Shown one piece after another: positions 11,736 to 23,710 of a DNA stretch of 64,000 bases. A program made the translations under genes and the position numbers. Below the pieces are notes generated by a model that was not told the origin of the DNA, searched no databases, and saw only the letters and a program-made list of their open reading frames with translations. Each line of letters starts with the position of its first letter. Position 1 is the first letter of the stretch. This DNA comes from Paracentrotus lividus (Eukaryota > Echinodermata > Echinoidea > Camarodonta > Echinidae), in NCBI GenBank assembly GCA_940671915.1, contig CALNVZ010003426.1:41000103-41064102 (forward strand), given 5' to 3'.

Positions 11736-12739
11736 GGGCACACTTGTAGCACCCTGTTGGCCTTCTGCGCCCTTTTGGCCGCTACTTTTCTCGAAGTCCA
11801 GCTCGTTTTCTTTTATGGTAAAGGAAACAATCAAGTTTTCCGACCCTACTCATATATTCGTACAAAGTAGAAGCTGTACATCTTTTTTCGGAACAGATAA
11901 GTTCAAGAGGGAAGTTATTTGCGTGAGACTAAACGCAAGATATTAATTTAAATATACAGTTATGATGTCATAGCAGAAATTGGTTATTTTCTTCTCTCAT
12001 TTGAGAATTTCGTGGATTGATTTATGAATTTTAGTATAAAAAAAAATAATAATAATAATAATCTCACTGGAGATAATGAAGCAAAGAAGCTTGAGATTTT
12101 GTGTCGTCGGTGCAAGCGGTTTATTTCTAGAATGAAATAGAACAATTATACTATATATTTTTATTTCTCATCGGAAGAAGGCGAGAGAATATTCAATTTT
12201 TCTCACTGGAGAAGCGATAAGATGCACTGCATATATATTACAAAAATGGTTTTGTAATGTGATCACTGGATCGTTTGTAGTTCCTCACTGGAGGAACTTT
12301 ATGTGTACAACTATTGTCTTTTCAGGTCTCTGGACTAACGATTGACGATACAAGACATATTGGATGGTTCTAGAGCGGACAGCACGGTCAAGAAATATAA
12401 TCATAGCAGTAAACAAGATGGAGAACTGGTGTCTTTCATAACGGTATTAATGAAAGTATCCAACATTTAGATAACTTGGCGAGTTATTTTTGTTTCTCTT
12501 TATAATGATGAAGCACCGTTAGCAGAATAGAGACTGCAGTTTTGGTTTAAAATGGCATTTTGACTGTTTAGCCCATGGTCTCCAATCCCTGTGATTCTAA
12601 GTTTCTTAGGCTTATTATTAAGATGGTCTGAGAGAAAACTGGCGCGTCCATTAATAGGAAGAGCCAGCTATTTCTGAAATGCTCCAAAAATTGTAGAAAA
12701 GTTCGATGTTCCGAATGTCAAAGATTGAGAACATTGTTC

Positions 12740-13285
12740 TATGTTTTTATTAGCTTATGCAGTGCTTTCCTTAGGTTTGATGACTTGGTCAACATCAAGA
12801 TCATGATATAAGTTTTGACATTTCATAGTCAAGATTTTCTCCGTAAAGCAAGACAGACCAATTCAGAGAAGGGTCTTTGGTGGTTATATCTGCCACAGGG
12901 AAAGATACATGCCCTGTCAAAATGCTTTCGAGATTATTTTTGACCATTGCAGGTGTTACTTGATTTTTCAATTGAAGAGTATTTATTTTCGTCAACTTTC
13001 GTTTTGCAAGTCACCCAGTCTTACAGACTAAGAAAGAATAAGATTTCTTACACCAGATGTTACGGGCAATATTCAAAGAAACTTTAGAATCCATAGGAAT
13101 CGATTCAAAACTGTATTGGTCTCCATAGCCTAAGAGCTGGAGGTGCAACGCAGCAGCAGAGATGGGCCGTACCTGACAGACTTATGCAGAGACATGGAAG
13201 ATGGGCGTCAGAATCGTCCAAAAATATGTACGTTAAGGAATCGCTGTCGAATAAAATGCAGGTTTGTCTTAATTTGGGGATATAA
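12740..13285 (+). pseudogene. Tyrosine recombinase (integrase) domain
   Basis: Box A lies in LRFDDLVNIK (about 12770-12800), followed by scattered FSVKQDRPIQR- and CPVK-like segments. The C-terminal part from 13118 reads GLHSLRAGGATQQQRWAVPD, then RLMQRHGRWASESSKNMYVK to TAA at 13283-13285. It shows H-x-x-R, H-x-x-W and the candidate nucleophile Tyr. A one-base insertion at 13117 separates GIDSKLY from GLHS, and the N-terminal half is badly broken. It would integrate a circular DNA intermediate by strand exchange. Confidence 0.82.
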
Positions 13286-13681
13286 AAAATAAAAAAAAAA
13301 ATAAAAAAAAAAAATGATCACGATTTTTAGTTGTCATAGGACACAATTATATGATGATTGATGAACGATGATACATATATTGTCGCACGGATTATGTTTT
13401 TGAAATGTTGAAAACAATTACCAATTTGCTATAAACAAAGAAACGGTAAAGACATCTTCTTTGCTTCGAATATTGATCTGCATACGTATTCAGGTTCTCA
13501 AAGTTGTGTTTAATGAAAAAAAAAAAAAAAGAAAATTGAATGTTTTTTCTTTAAACTATGTATTGTCATTATTGATATTACATTACTGTACAAAAGTTTT
13601 TTTTCTTCCATTATCTGAAGGTTGATTTGTACACAACTGTATTTGCCGCGTTCTTTTTGATCTTGATATTGGGGCACTAGT

Positions 13682-13820
13682 GTCCTGTGCTCGTAGCTGA
13701 AGTTCGGTGCCTCTCAAGGTAATCATTTATATTTTGTTATAATATTTTTAAGTAGCAAAGTCGTGGGCTCAATAGGAAAAGAATTTATTTACGTTTAATA
13801 TATATGAATTAGTAAATAAT
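13682..13820 (+). repeat. Split direct repeat B1
   Basis: About 139 bp, nearly identical to 14257-14393. It starts GTCCTGTGCTCGTAGCTGAA and ends GAATTAGTAAATAAT, abutting A2. Confidence 0.95.
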
Positions 13821-13967
13821 GGAATTTCCTATTGTAGGTGATAAGACGTTTTGCATTCAGACGCAACGATGTGCATCGAAGTGTTTCGATGGTACGATAG
13901 GCATGTGTAAGGAGTATATAGAGTTGCCATTGACCGATTTCGCTTCGAGCAAGCCGCTTAAAACTAA
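13821..13967 (+). repeat. Split direct repeat A2
   Basis: Second copy of A1, directly following B1. The unique spacer 13968-14256 separates it from B2. Confidence 0.95.
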
Positions 13968-14256
13968 ATTTCATATTTTTGAATGCAAAAGCGGTTTCAA
14001 TATTGATTAATCTTTAATGTCGCGGACAGAAATTGAGATGTATTGACATGTTGTTCATGTTTTGACATATTATTTCATTCACATGATGTTATATCATTTT
14101 GTCGAACCGGTGTACAATAAATAACATCCGATCATACTAATGTTTTATGTCTGATTTATGTAGACTGCATAACATCCTCTTTAACCATTTCAACCAATTA
14201 AATACGAATAATTCGGCATACACATGGTGCTCTCATGGAACTATTCCCCAACAGCG

Positions 14257-14393
14257 GTCCTGTGCTCGTAGCTGAAGTTCGGTGCCTCCCAAGGTAATCA
14301 TTTATATTTTGTTATAATATTTTAAGTAGCAAAATTCGTGGGCTCAATAGGAAAAGATTTATTTACGTTTAAATATATGAATTAGTAAATAAT
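14257..14393 (+). repeat. Split direct repeat B2 (3' end of element)
   Basis: Second copy of B1, ending AATAAT, after which host sequence (TTACGCG) begins. Confidence 0.95.
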
Positions 14394-15147
14394 TTACGCG
14401 TATTGAAACATTAAAAATGAATAAAATAACAAAACAGTTTTATGTGATGACAAAGTCATATTCCCCTACCTTTGCATTTCCCATAATTGAGGAAAATCGT
14501 TTATACATAAATTGATAATTCGTATGCATGTCTCATATTTCTGTAGAATAGGCGACGCATGCGCAAAAAGCATCATTCGACTTCGGAGCAAAATTCTTGC
14601 CCCATAATAATGCTGCGCGCCGAACCTGGCTTTCAGACATGTCAGAGTTCCTTTCGCCCTGTTTATACATGAAAGGACGGATTACTCTCAGGCATAAGAA
14701 TAATTCATAGGACCGCTGCTTTAGGTCAAATGGAAAGTATTACGTTATTATCGTCTTTTACTTTCAGTCATTCCTTTTAACGCCCCGTTTCAGATCGACG
14801 TGAGGAAGATACTGGTCTCAATTTTTCACCTTTCTGCTTGACTATACACTACAATGAATATTCACGAAGCATTTCTACTCTTGAGCGTGAGTAATATGTT
14901 GTTTATTATAATCTCATCCACTTCGGGTGAATATTTGTTATAAAGCTGTGAGTAAATCCCAAATTATTATTGTAAGAAACTGCTACAGTTGTTCACAATC
15001 TAGAAACATTGTAACCAAAATCAAACAATAATCATTCAGCACTTGAACAAAACACAAATTCTTAAGGCATACTTGTAAAGGCACATTTGTAAAGCAGTGA
15101 TTCAATTAAGGTTGTTTATTTGTATCCTTTGTTTCTCTGAGCATTTG
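14394..15147. other. Non-coding, nothing recognised
   Basis: Mixed AT-rich sequence without convincing ORFs or repeats. Confidence 0.5.
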
Positions 15148-15150
15148 TAA

Positions 15151-15370
15151 GGGTGTTATCTCACTTCACGGAGACGTCTCCGCGAAAGAATAGAAAATTT
15201 CGTCTCCGCGACGGATAAAAAGTATTAGAGACGTCTCCAATATCGCAGAGACGCCTCCGAGACGTCTCCGCGACAATTTATGAAAAAAGAATCCGTCTCT
15301 GAAATTCAGGAGACGTAACTAATACTATTTATCCGTTGCGGAGACGAAATTTTCTATTTCTATACCACCC
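15151..15370. mobile_element. 220-bp hairpin MITE with GAGACGTCTC units, TAA duplication
   Basis: Ends GGGTGTTAT / ATACCACCC are flanked by TAA (15148-15150, 15371-15373), as in PIF/Harbinger-type insertions. The arms pair along their length and carry repeated GAGACGTCTCC palindromes. Confidence 0.75.
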
Positions 15371-15373
15371 TAA

Positions 15374-17374
15374 GAGCGTATGGGAGCGTATATGGAAGAC
15401 ATGGTGTTGTACATGCATATTTCATTATTCAAACACGATAGCTTTATATCTTTGTCAGAAACAAACGAAACAAAAATTTGACCCCTCTTTAAAATGAATA
15501 TGTGACATATAGTGACATGGTAGCTTTATGGTGGAAAAAACCTAGAATAATATTGCGCGAAGAGAATATTCTCTTGGTGTTGAGATGTTATAACAAATGA
15601 TCTGATTCCCTGTTGCATATGAAATCAGGTCGTATGTATGATAATGTCAAACCCACTCCGATTGGATAATTTTCTCGAGCTCATGAACAAAATTAAAATA
15701 GTTTTTCATTTTTTTGGAAAAAATACTTTTCTTGAGGACTTTAAAATATCTTTTGAAATACTTTTTTTTGTGCAAGCACCATTATATCGTGTATTTCCAT
15801 GGACGAGTCACCCGGAGATAGAATTTCAGCTTTGACCCGGGACCAAGTCGGACTAATGAACCTTCGGAACAACGAGCTGTAACCCAAATTATGACCCCAT
15901 ATAATAGTGTTCCATAAAATGTATTCCAAGATGTCATTGATTCAGTTTCTTTTCAGAAATCATCTTGATAGACCTACACATATTTAAAGGCCTATTCATC
16001 AGATTCAAACTGTTAGAACATATCTATAACATCACAAGCTTGTTCTGGCAGTGCTTTTGCAATTATGATTAGGCCCTACAGAATTTGCTGGAAATATGAT
16101 TTATTTTTAAGATCCTGAATGAAGTTAAACAATAACTTTAATGAATTTGAAGAGTGAGGGGATATTAAAACTGTATTGCTATCAATCGAGGGGAAGCAGT
16201 AGCCGTAACGAACAGGATAAAACGGTTAAATTCTAAAGAAAAAGTAATCGTTTAGGTAATAAAGACTGCCTTGTCAAAACTTGCTGGTATTCATAACAGT
16301 AATATCCAGGATCCGTTTACGAACAAAACATATCATAATTTTTATATGATATACTGTATCTTTGAACGTTTTGAATTTCGTACCTGATGGACGACTCTTT
16401 GGGCGTTTTCCCGAATATGTAAATATTATTCACTTTACAAACGCAATTTGTCTATATCTTTCGATGTACGATAGCTAGAAATGACGACAATATGAGATTA
16501 TTTGACAGAAGGGTGGTGTGAAAGATAATATCGAATCATTACAATTCAATTCAATGATTTAATAAAATGGTCTGTGTTTACGTAGAAGCTTGTCCCTTGC
16601 GTCATTGGCCTATTAACCTAGTTCCTTGATAATCATGTTCGTATGAATTAACATAATGTTGCGAACATTTTACAGATCAAAGTAATCATTTTTTTTTAAT
16701 ATGTCAATATTATCAAAAGGTACAAATCCTACTTAAGGACCTTGCACAGTTATGTTTCTGCGCATCCCGACCGCGCACCCTAGCCACACATGATTAAAAC
16801 GTCACATTTGAAAAAAAATTAGCGTTCAGGAGACCGTCCAGTGCTCAAATGACAAAAATGGGCATCATGGGGGTTAACAAAACTTCTTTTTTTGATAAAT
16901 ATCTCCGTGAAGGGTTGGGCGAATGTTCAAAATTTAGCCAGGGTCTCGAAAATTAAAAGCAGGGATAAACATAATTATTCAAGAAATTAAAGCCGGAGCA
17001 AAATCATGTCGCCATAGCGGGGAAAAAATATTCCACCTTTATGACGGACAGTGTGCATCATGTTATATGGGATATAAAATTCATATTATATTCATCCTTT
17101 CTTGCTATCAAACTGCCAAACATAATACACACTGGTATTCCCAGCTACTCGTTTCCTGTCTAAACGGGAAGGAAAAGTCGAATTTCACTCTTAGTCATAA
17201 AAGCAACAATATTGTGTCCGCAAGAAGATGATCAATTATTTTATCTCTTGGTGTAGCTTGGCAAACAATACAAGGAAATATATATATTTCACATCACGAT
17301 GCCTCTTGTGTGGCAATTATCATTGACATATCAAATTAAAACGAGTGTGAAATGTAAGATTAAATTCCATATTA
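15374..17374. other. Non-coding, nothing recognised
   Basis: Two short opposing ORFs near 15640-15930 have no family features. Confidence 0.5.
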
Positions 17375-17376
17375 TA

Positions 17377-17814
17377 CAGCATGTCCCAGAAAAAAAAATC
17401 AAACCAAATTTGAGAGCCTCTTATCAAGATTGCATAGTTTTTGCGACACTATAATTTATATTTCTTGTAAAAGAGTAACTCATATTCTATCCAATGATCC
17501 AATCCAATCCAATGATATCAAATTTATCCCTGTGTTGTCATGATTGACTGAGCACTTGTCCAAACTTTTGACAGAAGCATTCCTGGCTTCTGATCCCTCA
17601 TTCATTGGTTGAAGTTAGCCTTTCCGAGTCCATTTATCGGGGACAAAATTTTATGTCTTAGTCACACCAACGACACTTTTCGACACTTGTTGTTCAAACC
17701 CAAAGGTCTGTCACAGCACAGGTAATGTATTTACTCTCATAAAGGTCACAAAAATTATACAATTTTGATTTGCTCATCTCAAAGTTGGGTTTACTTATTT
17801 TTTGGTACGCACTG
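17377..17814. mobile_element. 438-bp mariner-like MITE
   Basis: Ends CAGCATGTCCC... / ...GGTACGCACTG are imperfect inverted repeats (about 40 bp, including AAATTTGAG / CTCAAAGTT inside) flanked by TA at 17375 and 17815. No transposase. Confidence 0.6.
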
Positions 17815-18420
17815 TATACGTTCGATAGGAAAAGATGGCTATATCTTTATGTCAAAGGTGTAGATTACACAATATGATTATAGAAATCATTTCATAGTGT
17901 AATTAATGTGTTCGTGGACAACGTATCATGATAAGGTAAATAAATTTTAAATATAGGATTGCTTCTTCATAGTGCTGAATATTTTGCAGATTATACACAC
18001 TTTAAAGATTTAAGTAAATATGATAACTGATGAACGTAGGACAGAGGAAAGAACGCCTTCCTGTTATTGGTGCAGTACCGGAAATCCAAGGACATTAATA
18101 TGCCTATAATTGGGTAAATGGAAATTCAAGAAACTAGAAATGTCTGAGTCTGTGCCAATGTCAATGCCTTCGTTACGATAATAACAACTATTCTATGTTG
18201 TTGTTTTTTTTTCGGGGAGGGGGTTGTTACTTTTGTTTGTCGTTTTTAGGGGCGTATTTGATATAGTGCCAAAGCCATTGAAATGATCATGGCGCTGTGC
18301 ATTATTACCCGAGTCATCAGATTAATGCTTCCAGGTACAAAATGTGTGCACATTCTCCACTCCCTGAGGAGCATTCCAGCCCGGCGCTATGAAGTTCTCT
18401 CAGTGCTGATCAAACCACAG

Positions 18421-18606
18421 TGACGTCTGTTGAAACCTTAAAAGATAACCCTTCTAATACGATAAACGTACCGCCTAGGTTAGGGTTAGGGTTACGTTAC
18501 CGCAACTGTCTCGCGCGCTCTACGCTCTGAACTCTTTTTTGTCCTACTTAGGCGGTGTGGTTATCGTATAAAAAGGGTTATCGTTTAAGGTTGTAACAGA
18601 CGTCGC
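18421..18606. repeat. Palindrome with TTAGGG repeats in its loop
   Basis: Arms GACGTCTGTTGAAACCTTAA / TTTAAGGTTGTAACAGACGTC and AGATAACCCTT / AAGGGTTAT pair over about 55 bp. The loop contains GGTTAGGGTTAGGGTTA at about 18479-18495. Confidence 0.75.
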
Positions 18607-18679
18607 CTCCTATCGAGAGCATATACTCCTGGGTTGGGAGAAGCATATACGATAGTAACAATACCTTGCGCGAGGACAA

Positions 18680-18760
18680 GTGCTGTGTCGGGAATTGAAC
18701 CTCCGACCTTTGCAATACAAGTCGCGTACGTGAGATGAGTTCCACTAGACTACGACACTT
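18680..18760 (-). repeat. tRNA-derived SINE head (minus strand)
   Basis: On the minus strand the segment starts AAGTGTCGTAGTCTAGTGG (A-box region) and has B box GGTTCAATTCC, closing with CACTT that pairs with AAGTG. It belongs to the same family as the copy at 33072. There is no canonical tRNA gene context, so it reads as a SINE promoter head. Confidence 0.6.
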
Positions 18761-19765
18761 ATCGTTCACTTGACTATTGTAGTCTTGGTAGTAGGGGCCT
18801 ATCAATAAACATTTTAATTAAACATTTTTTTTTTTAATGATGGCTACATTGTTTTATTAAAAGATTAAGGTCTCGGGTCAATTGTAATAATGATTTGTGT
18901 AAGCATTAACATAGCAACTTTATACAGCAGAGTAATACTTTGAGCAAATTCGTTTGCCTTTATTACGACCATTTTAAAAACGGTCATATAACTGGAAAAA
19001 TCAAGATAGGCCTACCACTAGAAAATAACATTAAAAGGAAGACATGTTCGACCTTTGTATGATTGCGGCAGATTGCGATGTTACTAAAAACAGATGGTAA
19101 GATTATTCCATGATACTTGTGACGTCATTCACACTACCTTATTAAAAATAGTCTTCAAAATTTATTGAGGACACACTATTGGAAACGGACAAGGACATCT
19201 AATCAGCTTGCTCTATCAAGCCATTAATAAAGGAGAAAGCATTCCTTGATAACAAATTACGCTAATCTCGCCATGCTGTGTAAATGCAAATGTTCGGGAA
19301 ATCAGATTTCTAAAAGCATGAAATTAAACGAAGATAAGAATATAGGAAGGTTGTAAATTTTTTTATTATTAATGTAATCGACAATGTTAATGGATTTCAA
19401 TTTTTTGGTCAACTAATGTAATATGCATGTATGTTATGAAGTTTCATTAAATATTGTCAAAACAAGGAAGTACTTCTGGCTATGTCTCGATTTCAAAATA
19501 AATATTAGAGCCCACTGAAATATGAGTATTTTTTTAAAACTCATTCAGATCCCATAAAATGAAAAAGTAACTATGCTTTGGTTCAACCTTCTAGGTAGCT
19601 ATATGAATGTCAGTTTTGCGCACTGTCCAATGAATAAAGAGAGGCACTTTTCGGACAATACCTGACTAAAGCTAGTTGTCAACGAATGACATAGGGAACA
19701 GTACACAGTTAGGTGATTACTAGGCCTATGAAGATTTTATAAATATATGCCCTGAAATACAAGTG

Positions 19766-19767
<2 letters not shown>

Positions 19768-19798
<31 letters not shown>
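19768..19798. repeat. Poly-T tract
   Basis: About 31 consecutive T. The surrounding 18800-19960 shows no recognised feature. Confidence 0.9.
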
Positions 19799-19800
<2 letters not shown>

Positions 19801-19963
19801 GCTGCTGTTTACCCTTATTGTACCATAAAAACGTAAATAATTCCGTAATTAATTATTTTGTGTGACATTAAATTTTTTTGATGTTTGCTAATGTTGGGAA
19901 AATACTTCTGACTTAGATCATGAAAAGTATTTGATCTGATTCTTTTTTCCCCCTTAAAATATA

Positions 19964-21887
19964 CAGACTGTATTTAAAAAAAATGATACAGTCGGGGGGA
20001 AAAAATTAGGTTCTCCAAGGATGTGGGTATGTGGTACCAAATTAAAGCCAAGAGATTTTTCTTGCTGATGCACTGTTTCAAATAATGTCCTTTTGTAGAA
20101 CAAAATTTATGCTAATTTTTGTGTGAAGACATAACAAATAACCCTACACAAATCCATTGTTCGTTTACGTTCATTTTGGCGGCTTATGTTCGAAACCCAC
20201 ACAAAGGCATGACAAGGCGTGCGTAAAATGATTTTATTTTTTTTTTTTATTATTATTGATTGTAGAAAACTATTCATATCTTAAGATCTACAGCACCAAA
20301 TAAGATGAAAAATTGCAGAAGAAAACTTATTTTTCCTGCTTTATGGAAATATCAAGCATTACCAGGTTGTGACGGGGAGGTCCATGAGGCCGAGCGTCCA
20401 CGAGGCCGATGGCGCACGAGGCCGAGGGTCCATGAGGCCGAGTATTTTCCCACGAGGCCGAGGGTCCACTAGACCGAAAGTCCACGAGGCCAAGTATTTT
20501 TTTTTTCCACGGGGCCGAGGGCCTACGAGGCCGAGGGTTAACGAGGCCGATTTTTGTCATATTGTATTTTGCAATAGGGTACATGCAAGTAATATGGGCT
20601 CGCAGGTAATATGAGCCACCTCAAGCAAATCATGTCGTGACCTTCGATCGGTGACCGGTGACCGGTTTGAGCGCCATAATGTTGTTTATATGAACTGTAT
20701 ACGAAAATCTATCGTCGTGAGAGTATCTGATGCCGAAATTTCTCTGAGAAAATTGCTGAAAACCAACAAGGTAGGTAAAATTTACGGCATTTCTTTTACC
20801 CTGATGTAAAATTTGATATTTCACAGAAAGTGATGGTGAAAGAGTGTTTGAGGGGGTAACCTCAATTGTTTGTAAATTTAGTAAGCTTATAGTTTCATTT
20901 TTCATCATATTAGCGTGTATACAATGAAGATCAATTTGTTGTAGTGAAGGGGTGCAATGTGGCATCGAATGCTTGCCTGACATAGCAACATTAGTGCAGG
21001 TAATATGGGCAGTCCAAAATGGCGGAAATGATTCTGGTACATAGTATTGGGATGAGGCATCCATCTCTTTGCTACGATTTGTTGGGGGTATATTCACAAT
21101 ATATAATTAATATAAATAACTTATTGTAGGCCTATATTGATTTGTATAATGAAAATAATATTTAAATAATATACAAAATACAAAAGAATTCAATGTATAG
21201 TCAAAGTATTTACTAAAGGGTCTTATAATTTTAAATGATATCTTAAAGTTAATGATTTTCAACATTTTAAGCAAATACCAGACATAGTAGAGTCATTGAA
21301 GTTTTTAAAAAATACATTTAATACATATGCCCATATTACCTCAACATGCAGGTAATATGGGCACTTTGGTGATGACGTCAACATTTGAATATTGCAGACA
21401 GGAGGGTTGGTGATAATTGTTTGATTAGGCTGTGTGTCATTTTGTAATTTTATGCAAATTAGGCAAATGAGCTTAGGGGGCCCATTTTACCGTTTTTTTT
21501 TATTAAAAAAAAGAAAAAGAAGTACATTGCTGACGAAAAAAATAAGGAAAAATGTTAAAACTAAAGTTTCAAAATGTCACAAACATAACATTGCCCTGAT
21601 TTACGAAAGCCGTAACAAATTAATTTCCGTTGTTATCATCCGCAACTTATAAGATAATAGGCATCATTAGAGGGTATGCTTAGCGGAAACTTTACCATGT
21701 ACGAAAATATACTATATGAAAAATAATCGGCCTCGTAGACCCTCGACATCGTGGGAAAAATACTCGGCTTCGAGGAAAAATACTCGGCCTCGTGGACCCT
21801 CAACTTCGTGGGAAGACCCCGTTGTGACTAATCTTCATACAATACAAAAATGTTTTCCAACTGAACCATTTTATTTGATACAGAATG
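19964..21887. mobile_element. Tc1/mariner-like remnant carrying an internal repeat-armed element
   Basis: Imperfect outer ends TACAGACTGTATTTAAAAAA and ATTTTATTTGATACAGAATGTA resemble the MITE at 7191. Inside, tandem GAGGCCGAGGGTCCAC units run plus at about 20380-20545 and inverted at about 21724-21810. The centre holds repeats of GCAGGTAATATGGGC (about 20604, 20996, 21350). Boundaries are approximate. Confidence 0.5.
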
Positions 21888-22188
21888 TATACCTATGTAG
21901 TAGTAATGATAAACCGAGGTGAAGAATATGCGGGCAAACAAACACGGAAATACTTTTCGTCTTGTCTCATTCCTTATTTAGTAACACAGTTTAGTATTTA
22001 TTTTACTGCAACATTTAAGAATGGGTTCCAAAAAAAATACATCCGCGTCTATTCTGGAATACTGTTTATGAATACTTAAGTATCTAGGCGACCGACACAA
22101 AGCCATTATAAACAATTATGGGTTGCCTTCCGTCCACAGTCAAAGCAAAGACTCGAGAAGTTGGTTTACCTTCCATTTTACTTCATAA

Positions 22189-23375
22189 CAGTGGCGTATC
22201 TAGGGGGGGGGGGCAAGGGGGGCACGTGCCCCGGGCGGAGCTTCAGGGGGGCGCAAAAAAAAAGAAAAGGAAAAAAAAAAGAAGAAAAAGAAAGGAAAGA
22301 AAAAGAAGGAGAAGAAAAAGGAGATCGGTGATCCACAGTGAATATTGGGGCCATGTTTCCTTCCATTATTAATTTTGGCGCGCCCTAAATAGCACCACTA
22401 AGTTTAACTTTTTGGCGCCCAAAAGTTCCTAGTCATATTTTAGGTTTAGTACCTTCTATCTTTGTTTCGTGTCAATTTTGCGCCTCCTGTATAGGCCTAT
22501 ATCGAAGCCCTTAACTTAGCGCCCCTCTATAAAGGTTAAGATCACTTGTCCTCCTAGTCCTATAATTTTAAGACCAATTTGACATCCCCTGAGTTTAATT
22601 TGGAGACTCCTTTAAATAGTTTAAGATCAATATGGCCCCTCAAATCTTAAAAGCAACCCCCCTCCCCCTTCGCTTCAGATAAGCATCAAGGTCCCTCTCA
22701 ATAAAATGATTTTTTTTTTTCTGTCTATGCTTTTTCTCGCTGCCTTTTACTCCCTTTTTTGTTCTTCATTGTCAATTGTCTTTGTTTCCGTATTTTATGA
22801 CCATTCGGTATGAAGGCCTGCTCCTTGCAAAGTTTATTCAAGTTTAGAAAGCTCTAGATTTTTTTTTGCTCGCGCTTCGCGCTCGCATTATATTATATGT
22901 TTCAAAATCATTTGAGGAGGATCAACAAAAAAAGGTTTAAAATTATTATTTTCTACTTTTAAAAAAATCCGATGTACAACTCCCAAAACAATTTGTGCAA
23001 TAGGCCTTTTGACACCCCGGAGGTAAGGCTTTTTAAAATTTTTATTTATTTATTTTTTTTATTATTGTACCTTCGTTGATAACGAAATCTGTATTCATGA
23101 TTCTTAAATGCAAGATTCAAGTAATGCAAGAACTCAAAATTTTCCGCTCGCGCTTCGCGCTCGCATTAAATTTAAATATATGCAGAGGAAATAAGAAAAA
23201 ATTGATAAGCTACGTGTACGTATGGACAGCAAATCATCCCCAGGTCTGGACACATTTTAATATGCCACTGGTACAATAAACTAAAACAAATCGTTGAGCA
23301 GAACTGAAGTTGACGGGGGGGGGGGCGCAAAGTCAACATTTGCCCCGGGCGCACTTGACCCTAGATACGCCACTG
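22189..23375. mobile_element. hAT-like non-autonomous element with perfect 8-bp duplication
   Basis: Ends CAGTGGCGTATCTAGGG / CCCTAGATACGCCACTG are flanked by CTTCATAA at 22181-22188 and 23376-23383. The interior has G-runs, a purine tract and two copies of CGCTCGCGCTTCGCGCTCGCA-like sequence, related to the element at 4967. No transposase. Confidence 0.88.
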
Positions 23376-23482
23376 CTTCATAAATTCTGAAGTTTAGTCT
23401 AAAAATCATATCGTTCATCAGATTTTAAAGATAGATCCGTGACTCTGCTAAAATCACAAGTTCATGTCTGGGAAATGAGACT

Positions 23483-23710
23483 TCTGTGCCCTGTAACACA
23501 AAGACTTACGATCGATAAAAAGTTATGATTTATTTTTCTGTCTCGGTAGCCTCATCATCTACAGGGTGCTCCAAAGTTGATGATTTTAATCCTAATCATA
23601 ACCTAATTCTAATCCATGTCTGTACCTGCGTTCCATGCAAATAAGGTTACCAAGATCAAATCGATCGTAACTTTTTATCAATCGTACGTCTTTGTGTTAC
23701 ATGGCACAGA
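23483..23710. mobile_element. 228-bp hairpin MITE
   Basis: Ends CTGTGCCCTGTAACACAAAG and its near-complement CTTTGTGTTACATGGCACAG continue pairing through ACGATCGATAAAAAGTTA-like arms. Confidence 0.7.

Larger units (their letters stand above)
8595..14393 (+). mobile_element. Ngaro/PAT-like tyrosine-recombinase retrotransposon (decayed)
   Basis: A 5.8-kb element with split direct repeats in the order A1 (8595-8739), coding, B1 (13682-13820), A2 (13821-13967), B2 (14257-14393). This A1...B1A2B2 layout is diagnostic of Ngaro and PAT-like elements of the DIRS order. Plus-strand coding order is gag-like with CCHC knuckle, reverse transcriptase, RNase H, conserved post-RNase-H segment, then tyrosine recombinase. 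The trinucleotide AAT lies at the left boundary (8592-8594), the B1/A2 junction (13818-13820) and the right end (14391-14393). There is no other target duplication, as expected for recombinase-mediated integration of a circle. All ORFs carry stops and shifts, so the copy is dead. Confidence 0.9.
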
